Position numbers and translations under genes: made by a program
The notes under the pieces: generated by a model
Seen by the model: only the letters and a program-made list of their open reading frames with translations
Databases searched by the model: none
What the model was told of the DNA's origin: nothing
Assembly (NCBI GenBank): GCA_026395855.1
Contig: JAPLXX010000052.1
Location: 1 to 12,407, forward strand
Reading direction: 5' to 3'
Source of the DNA: Candidatus Pacearchaeota archaeon
GTDB taxonomy: Archaea > Nanobdellota > Nanobdellia > Pacearchaeales > GW2011-AR1
Length of the DNA stretch: 12,407 bases
Shown: piece after piece, positions 1-5,778 of the stretch
Layout: the number at the start of each line of letters is the position of its first letter
How positions within the stretch are numbered: position 1 is the stretch's first letter

Positions 1-2000
1 AACATGTATCTCAATCAAAACCCGCTACAACCTCTGGTTCTTATCGCTGGTATGGAAATGCATCTCAATTAATAGCACCAAACCGTTGGACAGTTGCTGA
101 CAAAAATGGAATTGCTTGTGGATTTTTTTCAGGAAACATAAGTAACAGCACAGGATGCTACATATATTATTATCCCTTAGCGGGAGAAAATCCTAATACA
201 CAAATTTATGAAGTAACACAAGATTTTTTTTATATGAGTGTCGGCTCAAATTATTTAATTGTTAAAAATATAGATTTTCTTTATCAGCGTACACAAGCAG
301 TGTGGTGTGAAAATTGTTTAAATCCATTATTTGAAGGAAATCTTGTAGCACACGTGAGTAATTGGGATGATAATGCCTACGGAATTTGGATTGACTACGG
401 TGGTGGGGCCATTGTAAGGAACAATACATTTTACGACTCACGTTACTGGGGTTATGTCCCTGGCGGTGGCGCTGATCCTAACAGTAGACTTATATCATTT
501 ATGAACTACAACCCTAACAACCCTCCTTTAGTGGAATACAACAATGTGTCTGATGCAGGAGGACCTGCTATTGGCACAAAGGGTGGTGTTTCTAACGCAA
601 TTATTAGATATAACACTGTTAGCAATTCAGGATATGCTATAAGACCCGACGGCAGCAGATGTGACTGGACCAAAATTAACTGCGTTCCAGGAGATTCTCA
701 GTACTTCGCTGCAGGAGGATGGCAGATTTATGGCAACATTATAATAAACTCAAGTGTTGGTGTAGAGATAACTTCTGGTGGCTCAACATCTGATGCAGCT
801 AATAACACCAAAATATACAATAATGTTTTTTCCGGAAATTTAATAGCAATAAATATTCCGGCAAATAACACAGGACTCAAAATAGCGATAGGAACAAATA
901 TACAAAACAACATAATTGCAAACAATATTATTGGAATAATGATGAACGGGGGAGGTTCGGGAAATACAATCACTGTCGAAGGTATTACACCATTATTTTC
1001 TTCAGACTATAATCTGTTCTTTAACAACGTCGATGATTATCGCTTAAGGCAAAATTGGGGCGGATCAGATTACTCAGGAATTAAGTACCCAATCAGTCAA
1101 ATGCAAAGTTACAATAAAGAAACTCATTCGTTCAATAAAGATCCTTTGTTCACCGACATTATTAGTTATACATTACAGACAAACTCTCCTGCAATAGGAA
1201 CAGCAAATGCAGCATTATGGGGAAAAACGATTGCAGATATAGGTAGGTGGCCAAATCCTCGAGGACCAACAACAACTTCAACAACACCTAATAATACAAC
1301 AACAGAAACTGGCAAAGGAACAGGTGGTGGAGGCGGTGGCAGTACTGGTGGAGAAACTAGTATAATATCTAAAGAAAAAAAGAATTCAGGAACAATAAAC
1401 GCACGCAAGCCAATAGTCTTCACTGATTTTGCTCCTGAAACAGGAATAACAGAGATAGCAATAGAAGTTCATAATGACACAACCGATTTATCAAATATTC
1501 CCGTCACTGTTTCACAATATGAAACACAGCCAGCAGAAATTCCTGCTGCAAAACAAGGGAAAGTTTACAAATATTTGCAGATTGATGTAGAAGATTCAGA
1601 AGACAGAATAAGTTCTGCAAATATAAGCTTCGAAGTTGAAAAAAGCTGGGCAGAAGCAAATAACCTCGATAAAAACAACATAGCACTCTTCAAGTTCTTC
1701 CCTGATGAAAGCAAGTGGACGCAGTTAAGCACTGTTTACATTTCTTCTGACGAAAATTCTTATTACTATACTTCACAATTAGCTGGTTTCAGTTATTTTG
1801 TCGTTGGAGAAGCTGAAACGCCGATTAAAGAAGCCCAAACCCCTGGGGAAGTAACAGAGTCTGGCTCGAAAAATTTGAAATTCGGGCAGGGATTAATATT
1901 CCTTATAATAGAATTAATTTTGATAGTGGGAATAATTGTTATCTTGATAATTTTAATTGCAAAGAGAAAAGAATATTCCACTACAAAATCACAAGCTTAA
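1..2000 (+). CDS. Secreted beta-helix surface protein with PGF-pre-PGF domain and membrane anchor (5' partial)
   Basis: The frame is open from base 3 to the TAA at 1998-2000, so the gene starts before the window; the ATG at 234 is internal. About 665 residues are visible. The first ~415 are Asn/Gly/Ile-rich with recurring short strands (I-x-N-N-x-x, Y-N-N-V), typical of a right-handed parallel beta-helix, and end in a cap of the kind DPLF...NSPAIGTA. A Thr-rich then Gly-rich linker follows (1266-1367). Next is a ~135-residue domain (about 1404-1814) with the PGF-pre-PGF pattern: KYLQI, ISFEVEKSW, FKFFPDESKW, AGFSYFVVGE. The protein ends in a hydrophobic span (about 1890-1961) and a short basic tail, so it should sit outside the cell, anchored at the C-terminus. 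The substrate is unknown; such folds bind or cleave glycans or act as surface-layer or adhesion modules. The domain call is fairly secure, the function is not. Confidence 0.85.
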   Translation, partial: HVSQSKPATTSGSYRWYGNASQLIAPNRWTVADKNGIACGFFSGNISNSTGCYIYYYPLAGENPNTQIYEVTQDFFYMSVGSNYLIVKNIDFLYQRTQAVWCENCLNPLFEGNLVAHVSNWDDNAYGIWIDYGGGAIVRNNTFYDSRYWGYVPGGGADPNSRLISFMNYNPNNPPLVEYNNVSDAGGPAIGTKGGVSNAIIRYNTVSNSGYAIRPDGSRCDWTKINCVPGDSQYFAAGGWQIYGNIIINSSVGVEITSGGSTSDAANNTKIYNNVFSGNLIAINIPANNTGLKIAIGTNIQNNIIANNIIGIMMNGGGSGNTITVEGITPLFSSDYNLFFNNVDDYRLRQNWGGSDYSGIKYPISQMQSYNKETHSFNKDPLFTDIISYTLQTNSPAIGTANAALWGKTIADIGRWPNPRGPTTTSTTPNNTTTETGKGTGGGGGGSTGGETSIISKEKKNSGTINARKPIVFTDFAPETGITEIAIEVHNDTTDLSNIPVTVSQYETQPAEIPAAKQGKVYKYLQIDVEDSEDRISSANISFEVEKSWAEANNLDKNNIALFKFFPDESKWTQLSTVYISSDENSYYYTSQLAGFSYFVVGEAETPIKEAQTPGEVTESGSKNLKFGQGLIFLIIELILIVGIIVILIILIAKRKEYSTTKSQA

Positions 2001-2027
2001 TTCTTTTTTAATTTTTAATCTTTTTAT
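2001..2027 (+). terminator. T-rich terminator after the surface-protein gene
   Basis: Directly after the TAA come three T-runs (T6, T5 and T5) within 27 bases, with no obvious hairpin. This is the usual intrinsic terminator form in archaea, and a new TATA box follows within 15 bases, so the two genes are probably separate transcripts. Confidence 0.5.
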
Positions 2028-2037
2028 TGCGGGAAGA

Positions 2038-2046
2038 TTTAAAAAT
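2038..2046 (+). promoter_or_regulatory. TATA box for the 72-residue ORF
   Basis: TTTAAAAAT is centred about 25 bases before the ATG at 2067, with a purine-rich BRE-like GGGAAGA just upstream. This predicts transcription starting at or near the start codon (leaderless mRNA) and supports the small ORF as a real gene. Confidence 0.55.
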
Positions 2047-2066
2047 AAGGGAGACTATCTTTTCTT

Positions 2067-2285
2067 ATGGGATTTAGTAGTCAAGCATCTGCTGAATATA
2101 TGGCACAAAAACTGGAGCAAGTTTTATTAGAAGGAGCAAAACCGGAAAATTCAGGGGTCTTAGAATTTTTAGGAGAAAAGCTATATCCTCTTTATCTTAT
2201 TGAAGTTAGCGAAGCTGGAGGTTATTATATCCCAAGGGATATATTAAGAGCATATGCTCGTTTTGAACCTAAGTCACAAGCTTAA
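2067..2285 (+). CDS. Small hypothetical protein, 72 residues
   Basis: I do not recognise this protein. It starts at an ATG placed about 25 bases after a good TATA box, with no Shine-Dalgarno sequence, and ends at a TAA followed by T6. The first 40 residues look helical and amphipathic (EYMAQKLEQVLLEG, VLEFLGEKLY). A short strand-like stretch follows (PLYLIEV), then an acidic turn and a helix (PRDILRAYARF). There is no signal peptide, membrane span or metal motif, so it is probably a small soluble cytoplasmic protein. Its last residues (KSQA) and the DNA around its stop match the end of the preceding gene. The placement of the TATA box and terminator is the main evidence that it is a gene. Confidence 0.6.
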   Translation: MGFSSQASAEYMAQKLEQVLLEGAKPENSGVLEFLGEKLYPLYLIEVSEAGGYYIPRDILRAYARFEPKSQA

Positions 2286-2291
2286 TTTTTT
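2286..2291 (+). terminator. T6 run after the 72-residue ORF
   Basis: A run of six T directly after the TAA at 2283-2285, followed 11 bases later by the TATA box of the next gene. It is consistent with a short archaeal poly-T terminator, though T-runs are common in this A+T-rich DNA. Confidence 0.35.
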
Positions 2292-2302
2292 ATCACAATA
2301 AT

Positions 2303-2312
2303 CTTTAAAAAG
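2303..2312 (+). promoter_or_regulatory. TATA box for the 116-residue ORF
   Basis: CTTTAAAAAG is centred about 25 bases before the ATG at 2333. Same spacing as at the neighbouring genes, suggesting a leaderless transcript. Confidence 0.55.
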
Positions 2313-2332
2313 AAATATCTTATTGAATTTTT

Positions 2333-2683
2333 ATGGAAGTAAATGAAGTTTTCTATTACAACGAGTGGCGAGGAGTTAATAAGCCTGAAGTATGCGAGTG
2401 TTTTTCTAGATTGTCTCCAAAAGAAGTCGCAAATCTTAAACCAGGCGAAGAGATATGGTATGATGATGAACCTTATCATTTAAATGGAAAAGTATACGGA
2501 TATACAAGAACTACTGCACCTGTAAATCCTTCATCTACAGGACCTTTTTTCAGATGTGTTGACACTAAAAAACTTGAAGCCCTTATTAAGAAATATGGAG
2601 ACCTCTTACTGTGTCCTGTATCTAAAAAAGAAGCCAAGGCCTTCAAACAATTTTCAGATGCGTTTAGCAAATCCATGAATTAA
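2333..2683 (+). CDS. Small hypothetical protein, 116 residues, four cysteines
   Basis: Not recognised. The ATG lies at leaderless distance from a clear TATA box. The sequence begins with an aromatic/acidic segment, then a CxC pair (C21, C23), a helix-like SPKEVANLKPGEE, and a Tyr-rich stretch that looks beta-stranded (IWYDDEPYHL, KVYGYTRT). C75 and C94 follow, with a helical basic C-terminus (KKEAKAFKQFSDAF). The four cysteines could bind a metal, but their spacing does not match any zinc-ribbon or finger pattern I know. No signal peptide or membrane span. It ends two bases before the 3' end of the convergent Elp3 gene, so its terminator probably lies inside that gene (T6 near 2691-2696). Confidence 0.6.
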   Translation: MEVNEVFYYNEWRGVNKPEVCECFSRLSPKEVANLKPGEEIWYDDEPYHLNGKVYGYTRTTAPVNPSSTGPFFRCVDTKKLEALIKKYGDLLLCPVSKKEAKAFKQFSDAFSKSMN

Positions 2684-2685
2684 TT

Positions 2686-4038
2686 CTAAAGTTTTTTCGC
2701 CATATAGGGCTCTTCTAATTTATATCCCAACTTTCTATAATACTCTCTAACACCAATTCCAGATATAACATAAATTTTTTTATATTTATTTTGCTTTGCT
2801 ATTTTCTCAGCTTCTTCCATAAGCCATTTTCCCAGTCCTTTATGCTGAGAAATTTTTCCTTTAGCGCCAAGCTCCAAAGCTTGTCCGTAAACATGAAGCT
2901 CTCTTATCATAGCAACTTTGTTCAATCTAAGCCTCAAAAGCCCAAAAAGAATATTCTCTTTGTTAACTATTTCAAGAAAAAACTCGTCACCGCCAGAAGC
3001 TTTATATTTTAAAACATTTAACTTCAATTCTTGGTTCAGATTTTTTGGATTAAATCCAACTTCACGCATTCTGATTTCGTTTATCTTAAATTTTTTATTT
3101 CTTAAGCCTATTTCAATATCTTTTCTTAAATCAAGTCTAGTCAGGCCATCAACAAGAGTTTCTTTGGGAAATTCCCTAATCACCCTCATAATTCTGCAAT
3201 ATGGCGGAATTTCAAGATACATTTTGCTCAAAACTTCGCTTGTTTGCTTTTCTGTATAAGGTTTGTAATGCATTTGCTTTGCCAGTTTTGCAAGCGGCGC
3301 TGTTTTGACAACCTGGCAGGGATATAATTTTAACTGATCTGGCCGAAATTCTTCTTTTTCAAAAATTTCTTTAAACATTTTCAAATCTTTTCTTGGATTG
3401 CTTCCCGGCAAACCAGGCATAATATGATAGCCAAGCTTAAAACCAGCTTCTTTCAGCCTTTTTGTAGCATCAATAACATCCTGAACACAATGCCCCCTGT
3501 GTATTTTTTGATAAATTTTGTCGCTAGGCATTTGCACACCTATCTCTACCCGCGTTGTTCCCATTTCCAGCATTCTTTTAATTTCTTTATCAGAGCAATT
3601 ATCAGGACGATTTTCAATGCACATTGCCACGCAGCGATGCTCTGCTGTCTCATTCAGTTTCTTAGCTTCTGCCAGATTTTTGGAATTTTTTCCGTTAAGA
3701 GCATCAAAGCACTTTTTGACAAAACCATACTGATAATCTAAATTATATTGCATAAAAGTTCCTCCAAGAATTATTAGCTCTATTTTGCCTGTTGGATGTC
3801 CCATTGTTTTCAGCATATCAAGCCTGGTTTTTACCTGCCTATAAGGGTCAAAAGCCAGATTCAGCGCCCTCATTATAGCAGGACTTTTTGTTGTATAGCT
3901 TTGTGGAACAACATCCCCGCCAGGACAATAAATGCATGTTCCATGATTACATTTTCTCGGCTTTATAACAACAGCAAGTGGTGTAACTCCTGAAATAGTT
4001 CTCACAGGTTTTCTTATTTGATTTATTTTTTGTTTCAT
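2686..4038 (-). CDS. elp3: Elp3-family tRNA uridine(34) 5-carboxymethylaminomethyl-type modification enzyme (radical SAM + GNAT)
   Basis: Elp3 uses a radical SAM cluster and acetyl-CoA to build a carboxymethyl group on carbon 5 of the wobble uridine of tRNA. The 450 residues show both halves. Radical SAM: KPVRTISGVTP (10-20), the cluster cysteines C30, C35 and C38 in CNHGTCIYCPGG, VPQSYTTKSP, FDPYRQ, LGGTF at 91-95, IENRPD and RVEIGVQ. C-terminal GNAT (about 345-450): the acetyl-CoA loop QHKGLG (408-413) and REYYRKLGY (431-439). Family members in archaea are usually over 500 residues; this one begins at the TISGV region and lacks the roughly 80-residue N-terminal subdomain. The frame upstream has no start codon before a stop inside the neighbouring gene, so the short form is real in this assembly. 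It is divergent from a Trm9-like gene. The family call is firm; full activity is inferred. Confidence 0.93.
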   Translation of the reverse strand: MKQKINQIRKPVRTISGVTPLAVVIKPRKCNHGTCIYCPGGDVVPQSYTTKSPAIMRALNLAFDPYRQVKTRLDMLKTMGHPTGKIELIILGGTFMQYNLDYQYGFVKKCFDALNGKNSKNLAEAKKLNETAEHRCVAMCIENRPDNCSDKEIKRMLEMGTTRVEIGVQMPSDKIYQKIHRGHCVQDVIDATKRLKEAGFKLGYHIMPGLPGSNPRKDLKMFKEIFEKEEFRPDQLKLYPCQVVKTAPLAKLAKQMHYKPYTEKQTSEVLSKMYLEIPPYCRIMRVIREFPKETLVDGLTRLDLRKDIEIGLRNKKFKINEIRMREVGFNPKNLNQELKLNVLKYKASGGDEFFLEIVNKENILFGLLRLRLNKVAMIRELHVYGQALELGAKGKISQHKGLGKWLMEEAEKIAKQNKYKKIYVISGIGVREYYRKLGYKLEEPYMAKKL

Positions 4039-4060
4039 AATAGAGTTTATATTAAAGGAT

Positions 4061-4069
4061 ATTAAAAAG
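4061..4069 (-). promoter_or_regulatory. TATA box for elp3
   Basis: Read on the minus strand this is TTTTTAATA, centred about 26 bases before the elp3 ATG (4036-4038). It lies in the 93-base region shared with the divergent methyltransferase gene, so the two promoters are back to back and could be regulated together. Confidence 0.45.
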
Positions 4070-4109
4070 TTGTTATCAAATAAACCACTCCTTTTATTAA
4101 GATTTATTA

Positions 4110-4124
4110 ATGAAAAAGAGGTGA
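4110..4124 (+). other. Four-codon upstream mini-ORF overlapping the Shine-Dalgarno of the Trm9-like gene
   Basis: ATG AAA AAG AGG TGA. The stop codon lies within the ribosome-binding sequence of the next gene and the ATG is 22 bases before that gene's start. Translating it would put a terminating ribosome on the binding site, so it could couple or compete. It may be chance: it lacks a clear Shine-Dalgarno of its own, and its use depends on where transcription starts. Confidence 0.2.
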
Positions 4125-4125
4125 T
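4118..4125 (+). promoter_or_regulatory. Strong Shine-Dalgarno (GAGGTGAT) before the Trm9-like gene
   Basis: GAGGTGAT is complementary to the pyrimidine-rich 3' end of archaeal 16S rRNA and sits six bases before the ATG at 4132. It fixes the start codon. It is notable because nearly all other genes in the window show leaderless promoter spacing and no such site, so this mRNA must carry a leader. Confidence 0.75.
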
Positions 4126-4131
4126 AAAATA

Positions 4132-4749
4132 ATGAGCACTGAAAAATTATCACAAAAAGAGATATGGAACAGCATTGCATCTGAATGGAATAAATATAGG
4201 CAAAAACCTCTTGAAGAAGCATTAATCTTTCTTAAAAACAAAAAAGGAAAAATTCTTGATTTAGGATGTGGCAGTGGAAGACATTTAATTAAAAAATCTT
4301 GTCTTAAGTTTTACGAAGTGGATTTTTCTAAAGAAATGATTGAATTTGCCAAGAAAAATGCGAAAAAGAAAGGAGTTGATGCAGAATTTTATGTTTCATC
4401 AGCTGAAAAATTGCCTTTTGAAGATAACTTTTTTGATAGTGCGATTTACATAGCAACTCTTCATTGCATAGAAACAGAAAGCGGAAGAAAAAAATCAATA
4501 AAAGAACTTTATCGCGTTCTAAAGTCAGGAGCAGAGGCAATAATAACCGTATGGAGCAAGAACCATATAAAAATGATAAATCGTAAGAAAGAATCTACTG
4601 TTTCTTGGAAAAAAGGTTCTGAAAAACTCCAAAGGTATTATTATTTGTATGATAAGGAAGAGCTTGAAGAATTATTAAGAAAAAATAGTTTTAAGATAGT
4701 AAAAAGCAAGGAAGATGAAAAAAATATAATTGTGATTGTTAAAAAATAA
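4132..4749 (+). CDS. Trm9-like SAM-dependent methyltransferase (probable tRNA wobble-uridine carboxymethyl methyltransferase)
   Basis: Class I methyltransferase, 205 residues. SAM-binding motif I is LDLGCGSGR (42-50), the acidic motif II residue is D64 (YEVDFS), then AEKLPF (91-96), FDSAIYIATLH (101-111) and ELYRVLKSG. The layout beyond the Rossmann core resembles eukaryotic Trm9/ALKBH8: IASEWNKYRQKP near the N-terminus, ITVWSKN (138-144), TVSW (156-159), RYYYLY (168-173) and a C-terminal strand ending IIVIVKK. Trm9 methylates the carboxymethyl uridine made by Elongator, giving mcm5U, and needs the small partner Trm112 in yeast. The divergent elp3 next door fits that pathway. The Trm9 assignment is by pattern plus context; a general methyltransferase is the alternative. 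The start is set by a strong Shine-Dalgarno. Confidence 0.8.
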   Translation: MSTEKLSQKEIWNSIASEWNKYRQKPLEEALIFLKNKKGKILDLGCGSGRHLIKKSCLKFYEVDFSKEMIEFAKKNAKKKGVDAEFYVSSAEKLPFEDNFFDSAIYIATLHCIETESGRKKSIKELYRVLKSGAEAIITVWSKNHIKMINRKKESTVSWKKGSEKLQRYYYLYDKEELEELLRKNSFKIVKSKEDEKNIIVIVKK

Positions 4750-4764
4750 TTCTAGCACATAAAT

Positions 4765-4776
4765 CTTTATAAAAAG
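4765..4776 (+). promoter_or_regulatory. TATA box for the 113-residue ORF
   Basis: CTTTATAAAAAG, a near-consensus archaeal TATA box, is centred about 25 bases before the ATG at 4795. It indicates independent, leaderless transcription rather than read-through from the methyltransferase gene 45 bases upstream. Confidence 0.6.
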
Positions 4777-4794
4777 GGTTTAATCAAAAGTTTT

Positions 4795-5136
4795 ATGGCT
4801 GAACGTTCTTTAAAACCCTATGTAACAGAGATTAATTTTAATGGCGAAATGGTTCTGGTTAGAACAGAAAGGATAAAATGGGATGGTTATGTAAGGGGTA
4901 AAGGAAAAATAGAAAAACCAGGAATTTTTATAAAAGTTCGCGTTTATTACCGCGGGGGGGAGAGATATTGTGGAGAAAAAATAGAAGTTACAAACCAACC
5001 AGACGGATACCCTAAATTAGTACATGAACAATTTGTCAGAAGAATAAAGGGGATTAAAAGATTGGATAATATTTTAGAAGCATTGCCGGAACTCACTTCT
5101 TCTTCTCGAGTTTCTTCCTCAGCGCGTCCTCATTAA
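4795..5136 (+). CDS. Small hypothetical protein, 113 residues, beta-rich and basic
   Basis: Not recognised. The ATG follows a good TATA box at leaderless distance. Residues 8-60 alternate in a way that suggests several beta-strands (TEINFNGEMVLVRTERIKW, GIFIKVRVYYRGG). Then comes a polar segment (TNQPDGYPKLVHEQF) and a basic helix (RRIKGIKRLDNILEALPE). The fold could be a small beta-barrel, possibly nucleic-acid binding given the Lys/Arg content, but that is a guess. The last 13 residues (from about T101) are Ser-rich and encoded antisense to the Lys-rich tail of the convergent gene, with a 44-base overlap. A G7 run at 4954-4960 is a possible indel site, but the frame still reads like protein on both sides. 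Confidence 0.6.
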   Translation: MAERSLKPYVTEINFNGEMVLVRTERIKWDGYVRGKGKIEKPGIFIKVRVYYRGGERYCGEKIEVTNQPDGYPKLVHEQFVRRIKGIKRLDNILEALPELTSSSRVSSSARPH

Positions 5137-5722
5137 TTATTGTTATCTTTGGTGATTTTTTTACATTTAAATCAGGATTTAAATTTGACTGCTGCCCTTC
5201 TGGAGCACCTGGCTTGCCAGTGAACTTTATCAAGTCAAAGAAAGATTTTTTCTCCATGAACAAAATGCTGTTTGTCTCATCATCCACATGGGCCTGAAGA
5301 ATTCCAAGTCCTTTTAAAAAACCAGTGCAGTTCCAGACCGGCTTGCCTTCAACCATATTTAAAAAAGAAAGAACTTTTTCTATTTCATAAGTCATCTCTC
5401 TATTATGCATTTCATCCGTCAAGGTGTCTTTCATTTCGTCTATATCTAATTTAATCTTTTCATTAAGCTGCTTTGGAATAAACTTCTTGTGAGTCATTGT
5501 TTCTGCTTTTTTGTTAATGGTTCTTTCAACTTTGCCGTCAACTTTAAAGCTAACTATACATTTTTTCTTTGTAGAATAAAAATCAACCTGGGTTTCGTTC
5601 TTCTTTTCTGTAAAATCCCTTATGAAAAATAGCGAGCACAAATATGCTTTTGGGTCCTCTTTTTTAAACTTCTTAAATTCATCTGATTCTTTCACTCGTT
5701 TGATGTAATGACTGACTTTCAT
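5093..5722 (-). CDS. Hypothetical protein, 209 residues
   Basis: Not recognised; it reads like a conserved soluble cytoplasmic protein. The N-terminus is very charged and helical (HYIKRVKESDEFKKFKKEDPKAYL), followed by a hydrophobic CSLFFIRDF. Then comes an alternating strand-like region (TQVDFYST, CIVSFKVDGKVER) and long charged helices (KLDIDEMKDTLTDEMHNREM, EIEKVLSFLNM). A segment with PVWNCTGFLKGLGILQAHVDDET is the most family-like stretch and may be a useful search query. After a Pro/Gly/Gln/Asn linker (about 172-186) the protein ends in a Lys/Glu helix ending KKLEKKK. No signal peptide, membrane span or catalytic motif. A TATA-like box is 25 bases before the ATG, and the 3' end overlaps the convergent 113-residue gene. 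Confidence 0.75.
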   Translation of the reverse strand: MKVSHYIKRVKESDEFKKFKKEDPKAYLCSLFFIRDFTEKKNETQVDFYSTKKKCIVSFKVDGKVERTINKKAETMTHKKFIPKQLNEKIKLDIDEMKDTLTDEMHNREMTYEIEKVLSFLNMVEGKPVWNCTGFLKGLGILQAHVDDETNSILFMEKKSFFDLIKFTGKPGAPEGQQSNLNPDLNVKKSPKITIINEDALRKKLEKKK

Positions 5723-5742
5723 AAGATTAAATAAAAAATGAA

Positions 5743-5752
5743 CTTAATAAAA
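5743..5752 (-). promoter_or_regulatory. TATA-like box for the 209-residue hypothetical gene
   Basis: Minus-strand TTTTATTAAG is centred about 25 bases before the ATG (5720-5722). It suggests the gene has its own promoter although it follows the transglutaminase-like gene by only 56 bases on the same strand. Confidence 0.4.
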
Positions 5753-5778
5753 TTAACTAAACCTTTTTAGATAATTAT

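Noticed and set aside
234..236. ATG as the start of the beta-helix protein
   Set aside because: The same frame is open all the way to base 3 and reads like the same Asn/Tyr/Gly-rich protein; there is no TATA box or Shine-Dalgarno at this ATG. The gene begins outside the window.
1321..1350. GGT/GGA/GGC tract as a possible microsatellite or repeat element
   Set aside because: It simply encodes the Gly-rich linker, with mixed synonymous codons and no exact repeat unit.
1166..1423. Minus-strand ORF rich in Pro and Val
   Set aside because: It is the antisense of the Thr/Gly-rich linker and start of the PGF-pre-PGF domain; its composition is a by-product of those repeats and it has no promoter.
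2918..3259. Plus-strand ORFs within the elp3 region (also near 2791-3012, 3424-3741 and 3796-3993)
   Set aside because: They are antisense to strongly conserved Elp3 sequence, with Ser/Phe/Leu-rich translations typical of the opposite strand of a Lys-rich gene.
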